In this document: positions 17,447-26,524 of the stretch, piece after piece
How the letters are laid out: each line of letters begins with the position of its first letter
Numbering within the stretch: the first letter of the stretch is position 1
Origin: Thomasclavelia ramosa DSM 1402
GTDB lineage: Bacteria > Bacillota_I > Bacilli_A > Erysipelotrichales > Coprobacillaceae
Reading direction: 5' to 3'
NCBI RefSeq assembly: GCF_014131695.1
Contig: NZ_CP036346.1
Span: 806,001-870,000, forward strand
DNA length: 64,000 nucleotides
Made by a program: the position numbers and the translations under genes
Notes under the pieces: generated by a model
Seen by the model: only the letters and a program-made list of their open reading frames with translations
Database searches by the model: none
Told to the model about the DNA's origin: nothing

Positions 17447-18907
17447 ATGATGAAATACATGCAAAGATTGGGAAAATCATTGATGTTGCCTGTATCAGTG
17501 ATGCCAATTGCTGCATTATTAAAGGGAATTGGTTATTGGATCGACCCAACAGGATGGGGAAGTAATAATGCTATTGCTGCTTTTTTGATTGAATCTGGGG
17601 GAGCGATTATTGATAATTTACCAATTTTATTTGCTGTAGGAATTGCTATTGGAATGTCTCAGGAACGAGAGTTAACGGTAGCTCTAAGTGCGGTTGTTTC
17701 TTATATGATTGTTTCTAGGCTGCTTTCACCACCGGCTGTAGCATTGATAAAAGGAATTCCCGAAGCAGAAGTTTCTGCTGCTTTTGAAAATTCTGCAAAT
17801 GCATTTGTTGGAATAATTTCAGGTCTTGTAGTGGCATATAATTATAAAAAGTTTTCGAAAGTAAAGTTACCTGATGCGTTATCTTTTTTTGGTGGAAAGC
17901 GTTTTGTCCCAATAATATCGACTGCTTCAATGCTAGTTATTTCTTTATTATTACTAATTGTTTGGCCGTTTTTTTATGAATGTTTTGTATCATTTGGAGA
18001 AATGATTTCGAAATTAGGACCAGTTGGAGCTGGATTATATGGATTTTTTAATCGATTATTAATTCCTACTGGATTACATCATGCACTCAATTCTGTCTTT
18101 TGGTTTGATGTGGCAGGAATTAATGATATTGGCAAATTTTGGGGAACAGTGTCTGGAGGCATTAAAGGAGTAACTGGTATGTATCAGGCTGGTTTTTTTC
18201 CAGTAATGATGTTTGGATTACCAGCAGCTGCAATCGCTATTTACCAAAGTGCTAGACCTGAACGAAAAAAACAAGTTGGAACGATTTTATTGTCTGCTGC
18301 TTTTGCTTCATTTGTTACTGGGGTTACAGAACCATTGGAGTTCTCTTTTATGTTTGTTGCACCAGTATTATATTTTATTCATGCTCTATTAACAGGAATA
18401 ATGCTATTTGTGGCTGCGGTATTTAAATGGCTTGCGGGCTTTGGCTTTTCGGCAGGATTGATTGATTATATTTTGAGTATTAAAGCCCCGTTCTCTAACG
18501 ATATATTTATGCTGATTCCACTTGGATTGATTTGTGCTTTTATATATTATTGCATTTTTAGATTTATGATAGTTCGTTATAATTTAATGACACCTGGTCG
18601 GGAGACTGATGAAGATATAATTGAAATTGAGGAAGAGGAATACAATATTACATTAGAAAATCAAGACTATGATGAGATTGCAATTGTTTTGATAGAAGCT
18701 TTGGGGGGGCGAAATAATGTGCAGTTTGCAGATAGCTGTATTACACGATTACGTGTGGAATTAGGTAATCCTGATTTAGTTGATGAACAAGCTATATTAG
18801 CTACTGGAGCAACAGGAATTATAAAAATTGGAAAAAATAATTTACAAATTATCATAGGCACCGAAGTACAATTTATTGTCGATGCCATGAATGACATATT
18901 AATGTAA
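17447..18907 (+). CDS. nagE: N-acetylglucosamine-type PTS permease EIICB (NagE-like)
   Basis: Integral membrane transporter that imports and phosphorylates the sugar. Residues 1 to about 385 form the EIIC domain with multiple membrane helices. The motif NRLLIPTGLHHALNSVFWFD is characteristic of GlcNAc and related members of the glucose family. A linker precedes the EIIB domain, with the phosphorylated Cys at residue 431 (DSCITRLRV). No EIIA domain is fused; it is encoded divergently at 16502-16984. The frame opens upstream at a TTG (17300), but homology starts at MKYMQRLGKSLMLPV and GGGGGG lies 6 bases before ATG 17447. Substrate GlcNAc is inferred from motif plus the flanking GlcNAc-releasing enzymes. 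Confidence 0.88.
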   Translation: MMKYMQRLGKSLMLPVSVMPIAALLKGIGYWIDPTGWGSNNAIAAFLIESGGAIIDNLPILFAVGIAIGMSQERELTVALSAVVSYMIVSRLLSPPAVALIKGIPEAEVSAAFENSANAFVGIISGLVVAYNYKKFSKVKLPDALSFFGGKRFVPIISTASMLVISLLLLIVWPFFYECFVSFGEMISKLGPVGAGLYGFFNRLLIPTGLHHALNSVFWFDVAGINDIGKFWGTVSGGIKGVTGMYQAGFFPVMMFGLPAAAIAIYQSARPERKKQVGTILLSAAFASFVTGVTEPLEFSFMFVAPVLYFIHALLTGIMLFVAAVFKWLAGFGFSAGLIDYILSIKAPFSNDIFMLIPLGLICAFIYYCIFRFMIVRYNLMTPGRETDEDIIEIEEEEYNITLENQDYDEIAIVLIEALGGRNNVQFADSCITRLRVELGNPDLVDEQAILATGATGIIKIGKNNLQIIIGTEVQFIVDAMNDILM

Positions 18908-18926
18908 ATGGATGGAGGCAATAACA

Positions 18927-19757
18927 TTGAAGATACTCAAGGTTTTTAATAATAATAGTGTTGCAGCAATATCAGATGAGTTAGGTGATATAATTTTAAC
19001 TGGTTCGGGGATCGGTTTTCAAAAGAGAATTGGTGATGAAGTTGACGAAAGCAGGATTGAAAAGACATATTTTTTTAAAGATGATCAGCAGAAACGATTT
19101 GAGCAATCGATTGAAACAGTACCTGCTATATATTTTGAAATAACTAATAAAATTGTTAATCAAGCTAATAAGGAATTAGATACAGATTTTAGTGGTGAAA
19201 TATTTTTAGCGATAAGTGATCATATTTCATTTGCAGTAAAAAGAAAAAAGGAAGAGATTTATCTTCCTAATGTTGTTTTGAGTGAAACAAAAGTATTATA
19301 TAAAAAAGAATATAAAGTTGGTTTATGGGCACTTGATTATATAGAAGAAAAAACGGGGATACGGTTAGATGACGACGAAGCAGGTTATATTGCTTTACAT
19401 TTAGTAAACTTTTCACTCGATAATAAGGCAAATAATGCAACGAAAATTGTTACTTTGACAAAAGAAGTACTAAATGTGATTAAATTATCAATGAAAGTTG
19501 ACTTAGAGGAGGATTCTCTAGGTTATGCGCGAATTTCAACTCATTTAAAGTATTTAGCGGAAAGAATTTTTAGGGATGAAATTGATGAATTGCAAGATAC
19601 TACAGCGGATATCCGGGAAATGTTGAAAGAAGATTTACGATTGTCTCTGTGTATTAATCGGATTGTTAAATTAATTCGTGATCGTTATGATTATGAATTA
19701 TCACCAGACGAGCAAACTTATTTATGTATACATATAAAAAAGAACGCAAAATTATAA
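18927..19757 (+). CDS. BglG/LicT-family transcription antiterminator
   Basis: RNA-binding regulator with two PTS regulation domains. The N-terminal KILKVFNNNSVAAI is the CAT RNA-binding domain (about 1-58). PRD1 carries H99 (SDHISF) and H158 (LHLVN); PRD2 carries H206 (STHLK) and H269 (CIHIK), all four conserved. Phosphorylation by the PTS switches dimer formation and binding to RAT RNA. An ATG exists at 18912, but GGAGG at 18914-18918 sits 8 bases before a TTG at 18927, and family proteins begin at that point, so a TTG start is likely. It follows the permease gene directly and is the obvious protein to bind the RATs at 11110, 17038 (minus), 19810 and 30084. Confidence 0.92.
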   Translation: MKILKVFNNNSVAAISDELGDIILTGSGIGFQKRIGDEVDESRIEKTYFFKDDQQKRFEQSIETVPAIYFEITNKIVNQANKELDTDFSGEIFLAISDHISFAVKRKKEEIYLPNVVLSETKVLYKKEYKVGLWALDYIEEKTGIRLDDDEAGYIALHLVNFSLDNKANNATKIVTLTKEVLNVIKLSMKVDLEEDSLGYARISTHLKYLAERIFRDEIDELQDTTADIREMLKEDLRLSLCINRIVKLIRDRYDYELSPDEQTYLCIHIKKNAKL

Positions 19758-19795
19758 TGGAAGCGCTTGACGTTTACTAAATATTTTGCTAATAT
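19758..19795 (+). promoter_or_regulatory. cre-like box and promoter of the second GH84 gene
   Basis: TGGAAGCGCTTGAC (19758-19771) has the AAGCGCTT core of cre and merges into -35 TTGACG (19767-19772). A 17-base spacer leads to -10 TAATAT (19790-19795). The arrangement copies that before the first GH84 gene, with cre overlapping the -35. Confidence 0.72.
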
Positions 19796-19809
19796 TTACT
19801 TGTAAATAC

Positions 19810-19836
19810 GGATTGTTACTCTAAGCAGGCAAGACC
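19810..19836 (+). promoter_or_regulatory. RAT of the second GH84 gene
   Basis: GGATTGTTACT-CTAA-GCAGGCAAGACC is a 27-base RAT very close to LicT/BglG targets. Its AAGACC end is shared with the following terminator stem. Confidence 0.9.
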
Positions 19837-19884
19837 AAATATGTATTATGTTTTTTAGCATAATTATATTTGGTCTTTATTTTT
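19831..19884 (+). terminator. Conditional leader terminator before the second GH84 gene
   Basis: AAGACCAAATAT and the complementary ATATTTGGTCTT (ending 19877), with inner TATTATG/CATAAT pairing, then TTATTTTTG. Mutually exclusive with the RAT fold. Confidence 0.9.
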
Positions 19885-19986
19885 GTTTAAAATCTGTATT
19901 GATTTATTTATATAATGTATAACTAATATTGATAATTTTTGGGAATGGGACTCGATATTAACTATACGGGAAAGGAAAAGGAGATA

Positions 19987-22900
19987 ATGAGAAAAATTAA
20001 AAAAAATACTCATAAACTGATGTCTATGTTTTTGGCAGTACTAATGGTTTTCGGTTGTTTTAGTGCATGGCCAACACAAGTTAGTGCTGCTGAGTCAGAT
20101 TATGAAATTTATCCTAAACCACATTTGATGGAATATCAAAGTGGTGATTACGTTATTCATCAAAATATTAATATTGTATATGAAGATGGTATTGATGAAT
20201 ATACTAAAGCTAGAATGAATGAGGTATTGGCAATCAAGAAGATAAATGCTACTATCTCAAATGAAATTAAAGAAGATCAAACTAATATCTTAGTAGGTAT
20301 TAAAGGATCAGATGGATACGTTGATAAACATGTATCTAAAAATTACACATTAAAAACAAGTGGATTATATGATAAATTAGATTCATATTTATTAGCCTCA
20401 GATAATGGGACAATTACTGTATTAGGTAAAGATACTGATGCTGCATTTTATGGAATCACTAGTTTATATCATATCTTTAACCAGATGGATAGTTATTCAA
20501 TCCGTAACTTTGTAATGGAAGATTACGCTGATGTAGCTAGTCGAGGATTCATTGAAGGATATTATGGAAACCCTTGGTCAACAGAAGATCGCTCTGAATT
20601 GATGAAATGGGGAGGATATTATAAATTAAATTCATATTTTTATGCTCCAAAAGATGACCCTAAACATAATTCTAAATGGCGTGAATTATACAGTGATGAA
20701 GAAATTGAAACAAAAATAAAACCGTTAGCACAAGCTGGTAATGAATCAAAATGTCGTTTTGTTTTTGCATTGCATCCGTATATGAATAATGCAATTAGAT
20801 ATAACAGTGAAGAAAATTATCAAGCTGATTTAAAAGTAATGCAGGCTAAATTTGCTCAAGTAATTGAAGCAGGTGTTCGTCAAATTGCAATTCTTGCTGA
20901 TGATGCTGGAAATGTTGGTGGAGATAACTACATTAAAACTTTGAAAGATATGACTGCATGGATCAAGGAAATGCAAAAAACATATCCAGATTTAAAATTA
21001 ACATTACCATTTTGTACTCAAGAATATATGGGTAATGGCCAAGGTTACTATACGAATTTCCCAGAAAACGTTCAAATTGTTATGACTGGTGGACGTGTTT
21101 GGGGTGAAGTTTCAAATAATTTTACAACAACTTTTACTAATAATGTAGGTCGTGGACCATATATGTGGATCAATTGGCCTTGTACTGATAATTCTAAAAA
21201 GCACTTGATTATGGGTGGATATAGTACATTCTTACATCCGGGGGTTGATCCAAATAAGATCCAAGGTATTGTTCTAAATCCAATGCAACAATCTGAACCA
21301 AGTAAAGTGGCAATTTTTGGAAATGCATGTTATTCATGGAATATTTGGGAAACTAGTGAAGAAGCAGATGAAATTTGGGAAGATTCATTTAAATATGTTG
21401 ATCATAATAGCGCAGAAGTAACAGCTGCTTCGGATGCCTTAAAAGAACTATCAAAACATATGATAAATCAAAATATGGATAGTCGTGTAACGCCATTACA
21501 AGAGTCAGTAGAATTAAAAGATCGTTTGAATCAATTTAAAACTGCTTTAAATAGTGGTAATACAATCAGTGATGATTTATTTACCGATTTAATTAACGAG
21601 TTCACAAAATTACAAACAGCTGCAAAAACTTATCGTAATGAAGCAGGTGACACTCGTATAAAAGATCAAATAATTTATTGGTTAGATTGCTGGGATGATA
21701 CTACTGAGGCAGCGATTGCTTTAATTAATGGTGTCAAAGCAGTGCAAGATGGTGCTGAAAATGACCAAATTTGGGACTTGTATGCTCAAGGTCAAGCTGC
21801 TTTTGAAAGATCAAAAACACATAATTTCCATTATGTTGATCATGATGAATATGCGGAAGTAGGGGTACAACATATTGTACCGTTTATAAAAACAATGGAA
21901 CAATACTTATCTGATGTTGCATCATCAATTATTGATCCATCAAAACAGGTAACAAAATTTATTACAAATCGTGATGATACACCTACTGGAGCTATTTCAA
22001 ATGTTTTTGATAATAAAGCCAATACGGAAATTGTTTATAAAAATCCAAATTCTATAAATGAAGGTACATATGTTGGTGTTAGTTACACAAAAGCTATTGA
22101 TGTAGATAAAGTGATATTTAGATTAGGTACAAATAGTAATTCTAAAGATACTTTTGCAAAATCTAAAGTGCAATTTACTAATGATGGCAAAGAATGGAAA
22201 GATTTGGATGGAACTATTTATAATCTACCAAATGAAGTTGTTTTAGAAGATTTAGAATTACAAAATGTAAAAGGAATTAGAATGATTGCCACAGAAGCGA
22301 AATCTAATACTTGGTTAGGAATTCGTGATATTGTTGTAAATCCAACAGATGAACCTATTGTAGATAATGATATGGGAACATTATCTATAGATAAATTGTC
22401 ATTACAAGGCGGTACTCTTGCAAAAGTAACAGATGGAGATAACTCTACATTTGCTCACTTTGCTGAAGATCCGTATAAAGGTGGCACAATTAAAGATTAT
22501 ATACCTATTGATGCCTCATTGATTTTAACATTCAAAAATCCTAAAAAATTAGGAACAATTAATTTTGTTCAAGATAGTAAAACTGATAAAATTACAAAAT
22601 ATGCGCTTGAATATACAATTGATGGTAAAAATTGGCAAGAAATTGCAAAATATGATGGTCAAGCAGCAGTTAATGAGGATGTTTCAGCATTAAACTTAAC
22701 GGTTAAAGCAGTTAGAATTAGAAATTTAGAATTAAATTTACAAAATGATAGTGCTGGTTTTTGGTGGAAAGTTTATGATTTTAGTGTAAGCAATCCTGCA
22801 GCTATAGAAAAGACATTTATGTATACTGATACATGGGAAGTCTACAAAGGAACAGAGTCAAATCTAACGGATGGAGATAACACTACAGCTTTAGATTTTA

Positions 22901-25626
22901 ATACTAAGCCTGGTGATACTAGCCGCGTTGGTGATTTTATTGGTTGGGATTTTGGAAAAACAATTCAGATAGGAAAAGTTCATGCTGTTATTGGTGGAGA
23001 TCGTAATGCGGGTGACAAGTGGCTTAAATACAGTTTACAATACTCTACTGATGGTCAAGATTGGACAACATATAAATCATATGAAGGTGTTACTAACGGC
23101 AAAGATGTTATTGATGAGAATTTACGTGGAGTAGAGGCAAGATATGTTCGTTTAGTAAATAATGAACAGAAAAATTCTTGGGTAATTTTCTCAGAATTTG
23201 ATGTTGCTCAATTTGATCCTATTAAAGATTATGATGATACAAATGTATACACAAATACAGAATATAGATTGATAACAGAAAGTAAAGAAGATTTAACTAA
23301 ATTGATGTATGATGAGGTAATCACATTAACTCAAGGTCAATATATTGGTGTTGATTTATTAAGAATTAAAGATATTAGTGAAATTGTTGTTGATATGAAT
23401 AAAGATAATTTGACTATAGAAACATCTAAAAATGCACTTGAGTGGACTACTGTAAAAACTAAAACTAGTGAATTACCTGATGCTCGTTATGTAAGAATAA
23501 TTAATAATACTGATTCTGCCATTACTTTTGATCTTAATAGATTTGAAGTACATTCAAATGAATTATACGCTCCTTCATTATATGAAACAACAATGGGAAT
23601 TAATAGTTCATGGGGAGTAGCAGAAGATAGTCGTAATAATGGTGCGGCTTTTGATGGTAATATTGATACAACAACAGAATTTGCAGATCTGCCACAAAAA
23701 GGACAATACATTATTTATGATTTAGGACAAGAAAGAAATATTTCTAAAATTCAAATGTTCTGCCAAGATTCTGCAGTAAATTATATTCGGGATGCTGATA
23801 TTCTTATTTCTAATGATTTAGAAAATTGGACAAAGGTTATAACAATTGGTGATGGAGTAGAAAATAAAAATGATGCCTCTGTTACTTGTATAAATTCTGA
23901 TGCAGGTTATAAAGCATCAAGTACTTATCCTAATAAGGTATTGGTTGAAGGGACTGCTGATAATGTTAAGGCTCGTTATTTAAAAATTTTAATGACAGCA
24001 ACAAATAATAATCGTGCAGTTTTATTCAATGAAATTGTAATTAATGATGGTGAGTATGTTCCGGTATCAAATGATCCTACTTTTGAATCAAATGCAGTGG
24101 AAGTACAAGGATTTGTACCACAAAATATGTTTGACGGTGATTTAACTACAGCATATAAACCAAATACTACTGATGCAGGGTATATTACATATACACTTTC
24201 TGATAATTTAGATGTTAAGAAAATAAATATCGTTCAAAAAGGGACAGTAAGTAATGCTAAGGTAATGGCTTTAGTAATGGTTGGTGAAGAAAAACAGTGG
24301 GTACAAGTAGGCACTTTAAGCAAATCACTAAATGAGATATATTTACCATTTGATATGACTTATGAATTGAAGATTGTATGGGAAGCAAATAATATCCCAA
24401 CAATTTCTGAAATTGTAAGATTAAATGATGATGAATTTTTACCAGAATTAGAAGCATTACAAAAATATGTTAACTCATTAAATGTTGATGAAAATAATTA
24501 TACTGCGTCTTCTTATGCTAAGTATGTTAGCAAATTGAATCAGGCAAATGAAGTTTTATCAACTGCTTCAGGAGATAAGAAATTAATAATCAAAGCATAT
24601 AGTGAATTACAAATTGCTTATACTAATTTAGTTACTCGTGGTAATGTCCAATTAATTAAAGATGAATTAAATAAAATTGGTGCATTAGTTGCTGATGATT
24701 ATACTGATTCAACATGGGAGGCATTACAAGATAAAGTTAATGAGGCTAATACTTTATTAGCTAAAGGTGAAGAAGAATTGAGCGTTAAAGAAGTTGCTGA
24801 TATGGTCAACATATTACAAGTAGCTAAATCAAACTTAATTACAAAAGTTTCAGTGAGTAAAGAAGTATTACAAAATTATATAGATACAAATGAGTTGGAT
24901 AATTTAGATACTAGTAAATATCTAACATCTACTGCAACACCATTTGTAGATGCATTAAAGGTGGCACATGACCTAATTGCCAGTGATGATGCGACAGTTA
25001 AACAATTGGAAGATGCTTTAACAGCATTACAAGAAACACGTGCGGCATTGGTTTTAAAAGCAACTGCTGATGAAATTAATGCTATAAATGGATTAATTGA
25101 TAGTTATAAAGAAAATAATTATACTGCTTCTACATGGAAAGAATTTGTTAAAGTACTAACAGAAGTTAAAGATGCTTTAAATGATGAAAACAGCAGTGAA
25201 GATATAGCTGAATTAACAAAAACTTTGAAAGCTGCTGCTGAAAAACTTGTAGAACGAGGAGATTTAACAGATCTTAATATTTTATTAGAAACTGCTGAAG
25301 CACTTGATGCTAATAGATATACTGAAGAATCTTATAATAAATTATTGGATATTATTAAAACTATCAAAGTAGAGTTAAAAGATAGTTCAGAAATGCTACA
25401 AACTGATGTAGATAAACTACAGGCTAAGTTGCAAGCAGCAATTGATGCATTAGAAATAAAACCATCAGTTACCCCTAATGAAGATGGTATAATTAATGGA
25501 AACACTGCATCAGATACAACAACTAGTTCAAAAACTGGTGACGATGTAGTTATTGGATCATTCTTAGTATTAGGAATGTTAAGTATTGCTGGATTATGGC
25601 TATACCGTAAAAAAGAAAATTGTTAA
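19987..25626 (+). CDS. Cell-wall-anchored GH84 beta-N-acetylglucosaminidase, second paralogue
   Basis: 1879-residue paralogue of the 11214 enzyme with the same plan. Signal peptide about 1-36 (LMSMFLAVLMVFGCFSAWP); GH20b-like domain; GH84 barrel with RGFIEGYYGNPWS and catalytic Asp pair D305-D306 (ILADDAG); CBM32-like modules (repeated DGDNTT/DGDLTT turns) about 640-1480; five FIVAR-like repeats (YTASSY, YTDSTW, YTASTW, YTEESY motifs); C-terminal SSKTGDDV, a hydrophobic helix and YRKKEN. The two catalytic domains clearly differ (GIPWS versus GNPWS, different loop lengths), so linkage or substrate may differ. The frame opens at a TTG (19939), but AAGGAG before ATG 19987 and the signal peptide favour the latter. 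Same cre/promoter/RAT control as its partner. Confidence 0.9.
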   Translation: MRKIKKNTHKLMSMFLAVLMVFGCFSAWPTQVSAAESDYEIYPKPHLMEYQSGDYVIHQNINIVYEDGIDEYTKARMNEVLAIKKINATISNEIKEDQTNILVGIKGSDGYVDKHVSKNYTLKTSGLYDKLDSYLLASDNGTITVLGKDTDAAFYGITSLYHIFNQMDSYSIRNFVMEDYADVASRGFIEGYYGNPWSTEDRSELMKWGGYYKLNSYFYAPKDDPKHNSKWRELYSDEEIETKIKPLAQAGNESKCRFVFALHPYMNNAIRYNSEENYQADLKVMQAKFAQVIEAGVRQIAILADDAGNVGGDNYIKTLKDMTAWIKEMQKTYPDLKLTLPFCTQEYMGNGQGYYTNFPENVQIVMTGGRVWGEVSNNFTTTFTNNVGRGPYMWINWPCTDNSKKHLIMGGYSTFLHPGVDPNKIQGIVLNPMQQSEPSKVAIFGNACYSWNIWETSEEADEIWEDSFKYVDHNSAEVTAASDALKELSKHMINQNMDSRVTPLQESVELKDRLNQFKTALNSGNTISDDLFTDLINEFTKLQTAAKTYRNEAGDTRIKDQIIYWLDCWDDTTEAAIALINGVKAVQDGAENDQIWDLYAQGQAAFERSKTHNFHYVDHDEYAEVGVQHIVPFIKTMEQYLSDVASSIIDPSKQVTKFITNRDDTPTGAISNVFDNKANTEIVYKNPNSINEGTYVGVSYTKAIDVDKVIFRLGTNSNSKDTFAKSKVQFTNDGKEWKDLDGTIYNLPNEVVLEDLELQNVKGIRMIATEAKSNTWLGIRDIVVNPTDEPIVDNDMGTLSIDKLSLQGGTLAKVTDGDNSTFAHFAEDPYKGGTIKDYIPIDASLILTFKNPKKLGTINFVQDSKTDKITKYALEYTIDGKNWQEIAKYDGQAAVNEDVSALNLTVKAVRIRNLELNLQNDSAGFWWKVYDFSVSNPAAIEKTFMYTDTWEVYKGTESNLTDGDNTTALDFNTKPGDTSRVGDFIGWDFGKTIQIGKVHAVIGGDRNAGDKWLKYSLQYSTDGQDWTTYKSYEGVTNGKDVIDENLRGVEARYVRLVNNEQKNSWVIFSEFDVAQFDPIKDYDDTNVYTNTEYRLITESKEDLTKLMYDEVITLTQGQYIGVDLLRIKDISEIVVDMNKDNLTIETSKNALEWTTVKTKTSELPDARYVRIINNTDSAITFDLNRFEVHSNELYAPSLYETTMGINSSWGVAEDSRNNGAAFDGNIDTTTEFADLPQKGQYIIYDLGQERNISKIQMFCQDSAVNYIRDADILISNDLENWTKVITIGDGVENKNDASVTCINSDAGYKASSTYPNKVLVEGTADNVKARYLKILMTATNNNRAVLFNEIVINDGEYVPVSNDPTFESNAVEVQGFVPQNMFDGDLTTAYKPNTTDAGYITYTLSDNLDVKKINIVQKGTVSNAKVMALVMVGEEKQWVQVGTLSKSLNEIYLPFDMTYELKIVWEANNIPTISEIVRLNDDEFLPELEALQKYVNSLNVDENNYTASSYAKYVSKLNQANEVLSTASGDKKLIIKAYSELQIAYTNLVTRGNVQLIKDELNKIGALVADDYTDSTWEALQDKVNEANTLLAKGEEELSVKEVADMVNILQVAKSNLITKVSVSKEVLQNYIDTNELDNLDTSKYLTSTATPFVDALKVAHDLIASDDATVKQLEDALTALQETRAALVLKATADEINAINGLIDSYKENNYTASTWKEFVKVLTEVKDALNDENSSEDIAELTKTLKAAAEKLVERGDLTDLNILLETAEALDANRYTEESYNKLLDIIKTIKVELKDSSEMLQTDVDKLQAKLQAAIDALEIKPSVTPNEDGIINGNTASDTTTSSKTGDDVVIGSFLVLGMLSIAGLWLYRKKENC

Positions 25627-25657
25627 TAGCGATATATTTCTCTCTCTCTTTTAGAAG

Positions 25658-25685
25658 AAGGCTGAATAAAAATTCAGCTTTTTTT
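25658..25685 (+). terminator. Terminator of the second GH84 gene
   Basis: GGCTGAAT and ATTCAGCT around AAAA, followed by seven T. Confidence 0.88.
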
Positions 25686-25706
25686 CTATTTAGGTGAGTA
25701 TATATA

Positions 25707-25734
25707 TTGACAAAAAATTAAAATATGATATATT
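25707..25734 (+). promoter_or_regulatory. Promoter of the rubrerythrin gene
   Basis: TTGACA (25707-25712), 16-base spacer, TATATT (25729-25734) preceded by TGA. A palindromic operator follows 5 bases later. Confidence 0.65.
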
Positions 25735-25739
25735 AATAT

Positions 25740-25754
25740 CAGTAATCATTACTG
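25740..25754. promoter_or_regulatory. Fur/PerR-type palindromic operator
   Basis: CAGTAATCATTACTG is a perfect 7-1-7 inverted repeat with the TAAT-N-ATTA core of Fur-family boxes. Lying right after the -10, it is well placed for repression. In Firmicutes rubrerythrins are commonly PerR-controlled, so peroxide derepression is inferred. Confidence 0.6.
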
Positions 25755-25804
25755 TTAATTATAGGTGATGATGAAATAAATAATATAAAAAGGAGATAAT
25801 TATA

Positions 25805-26350
25805 ATGGCTAAATTTGTATGTTCTGTATGTGGATATGTTTATGAAGGAGATGCAGCTCCAGAACAATGTCCAGTATGTAAAGTTGGGGCTGACAAGTTC
25901 GTTGAACAAACAGGTGAAATGACTTGGGCAGCAGAACACGTTGTAGGTGTTGCTAAAGACGTAGATGAAGAGATCAAAAAAGAATTAAGAGCAAACTTTG
26001 AAGGAGAATGCTCAGAAGTAGGAATGTATTTAGCAATGGCAAGAGTTGCACATCGTGAAGGATATCCAGAAATTGGATTATATTGGGAAAAAGCAGCTTA
26101 TGAAGAAGCTGAACATGCAGCAAAATTTGCAGAATTATTAGGAGAAGTAGTAACTGATTCAACAAAAAAGAACCTAGAGATGCGTGTTGAAGCTGAAAAT
26201 GGAGCAACTATGGGTAAAACAGAATTAGCTAAGAAAGCTAAAGCATTAAACTTAGATGCAATTCATGATACAGTGCATGAAATGGCACGTGATGAAGCAC
26301 GTCATGGAAAAGCGTTTGAAGGATTGTTAAACAGATATTTTGGTAAATAA
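25805..26350 (+). CDS. Reverse rubrerythrin (rubredoxin domain first)
   Basis: Non-haem iron protein that reduces hydrogen peroxide, and oxygen in some anaerobes, to water. Residues 1-35 are a rubredoxin domain with C6, C9, C22 and C25 (CSVCG, CPVCK). Residues 50-181 are the four-helix di-iron domain with EGECSE, EEAEHA, E.R.E and DEARHG iron-ligand motifs. In classical rubrerythrin the rubredoxin domain is C-terminal; the N-terminal order marks the reverse type known from clostridia. A strong AGGAGA site precedes the ATG. Monocistronic, with its own promoter, operator and terminator. Confidence 0.93.
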   Translation: MAKFVCSVCGYVYEGDAAPEQCPVCKVGADKFVEQTGEMTWAAEHVVGVAKDVDEEIKKELRANFEGECSEVGMYLAMARVAHREGYPEIGLYWEKAAYEEAEHAAKFAELLGEVVTDSTKKNLEMRVEAENGATMGKTELAKKAKALNLDAIHDTVHEMARDEARHGKAFEGLLNRYFGK

Positions 26351-26367
26351 TAATTGGATATTAGATT

Positions 26368-26395
26368 AAACTAGGGTGACAAACCCTAGTTTTTT
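26368..26395 (+). terminator. Terminator of the rubrerythrin gene
   Basis: AAACTAGGG and CCCTAGTTT close a 7-base loop, followed by a T run. Confidence 0.88.
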
Positions 26396-26438
26396 ACATC
26401 TAGACAGAAGTAGATTTAAAAATAAATATTTTAATTTT

Positions 26439-26465
26439 TTAGCACTTTAACCTTGACAGTGCTAA
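26439..26465 (+). promoter_or_regulatory. CIRCE element 1 (HrcA operator), overlapping the clpB -35
   Basis: TTAGCACTT, nine bases, CAGTGCTAA: two outer mismatches from the CIRCE consensus. The -35 TTGACA (26453-26458) lies in its loop and right arm; -10 TATAAT is 26475-26480, spacer 16. A bound HrcA would block polymerase. Confidence 0.82.
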
Positions 26466-26484
26466 AAAGAGATGTATAATATAA

Positions 26485-26511
26485 TTAGCACTTAGGGATA
26501 TAGAGTGCTAA
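26485..26511 (+). promoter_or_regulatory. CIRCE element 2 (HrcA operator) in the clpB leader
   Basis: TTAGCACTT, nine bases, GAGTGCTAA: one mismatch from consensus. It sits between the -10 and the ribosome site AAGGAG of clpB, so both operators flank the transcription start. Confidence 0.9.
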
Positions 26512-26524
26512 AGGAGTGATAGAC

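Noticed and set aside
19939-19986. Upstream start of the second GH84 protein
   Set aside because: Starting at the TTG would bury the signal peptide behind charged residues; AAGGAG just before ATG 19987 is the better signal.
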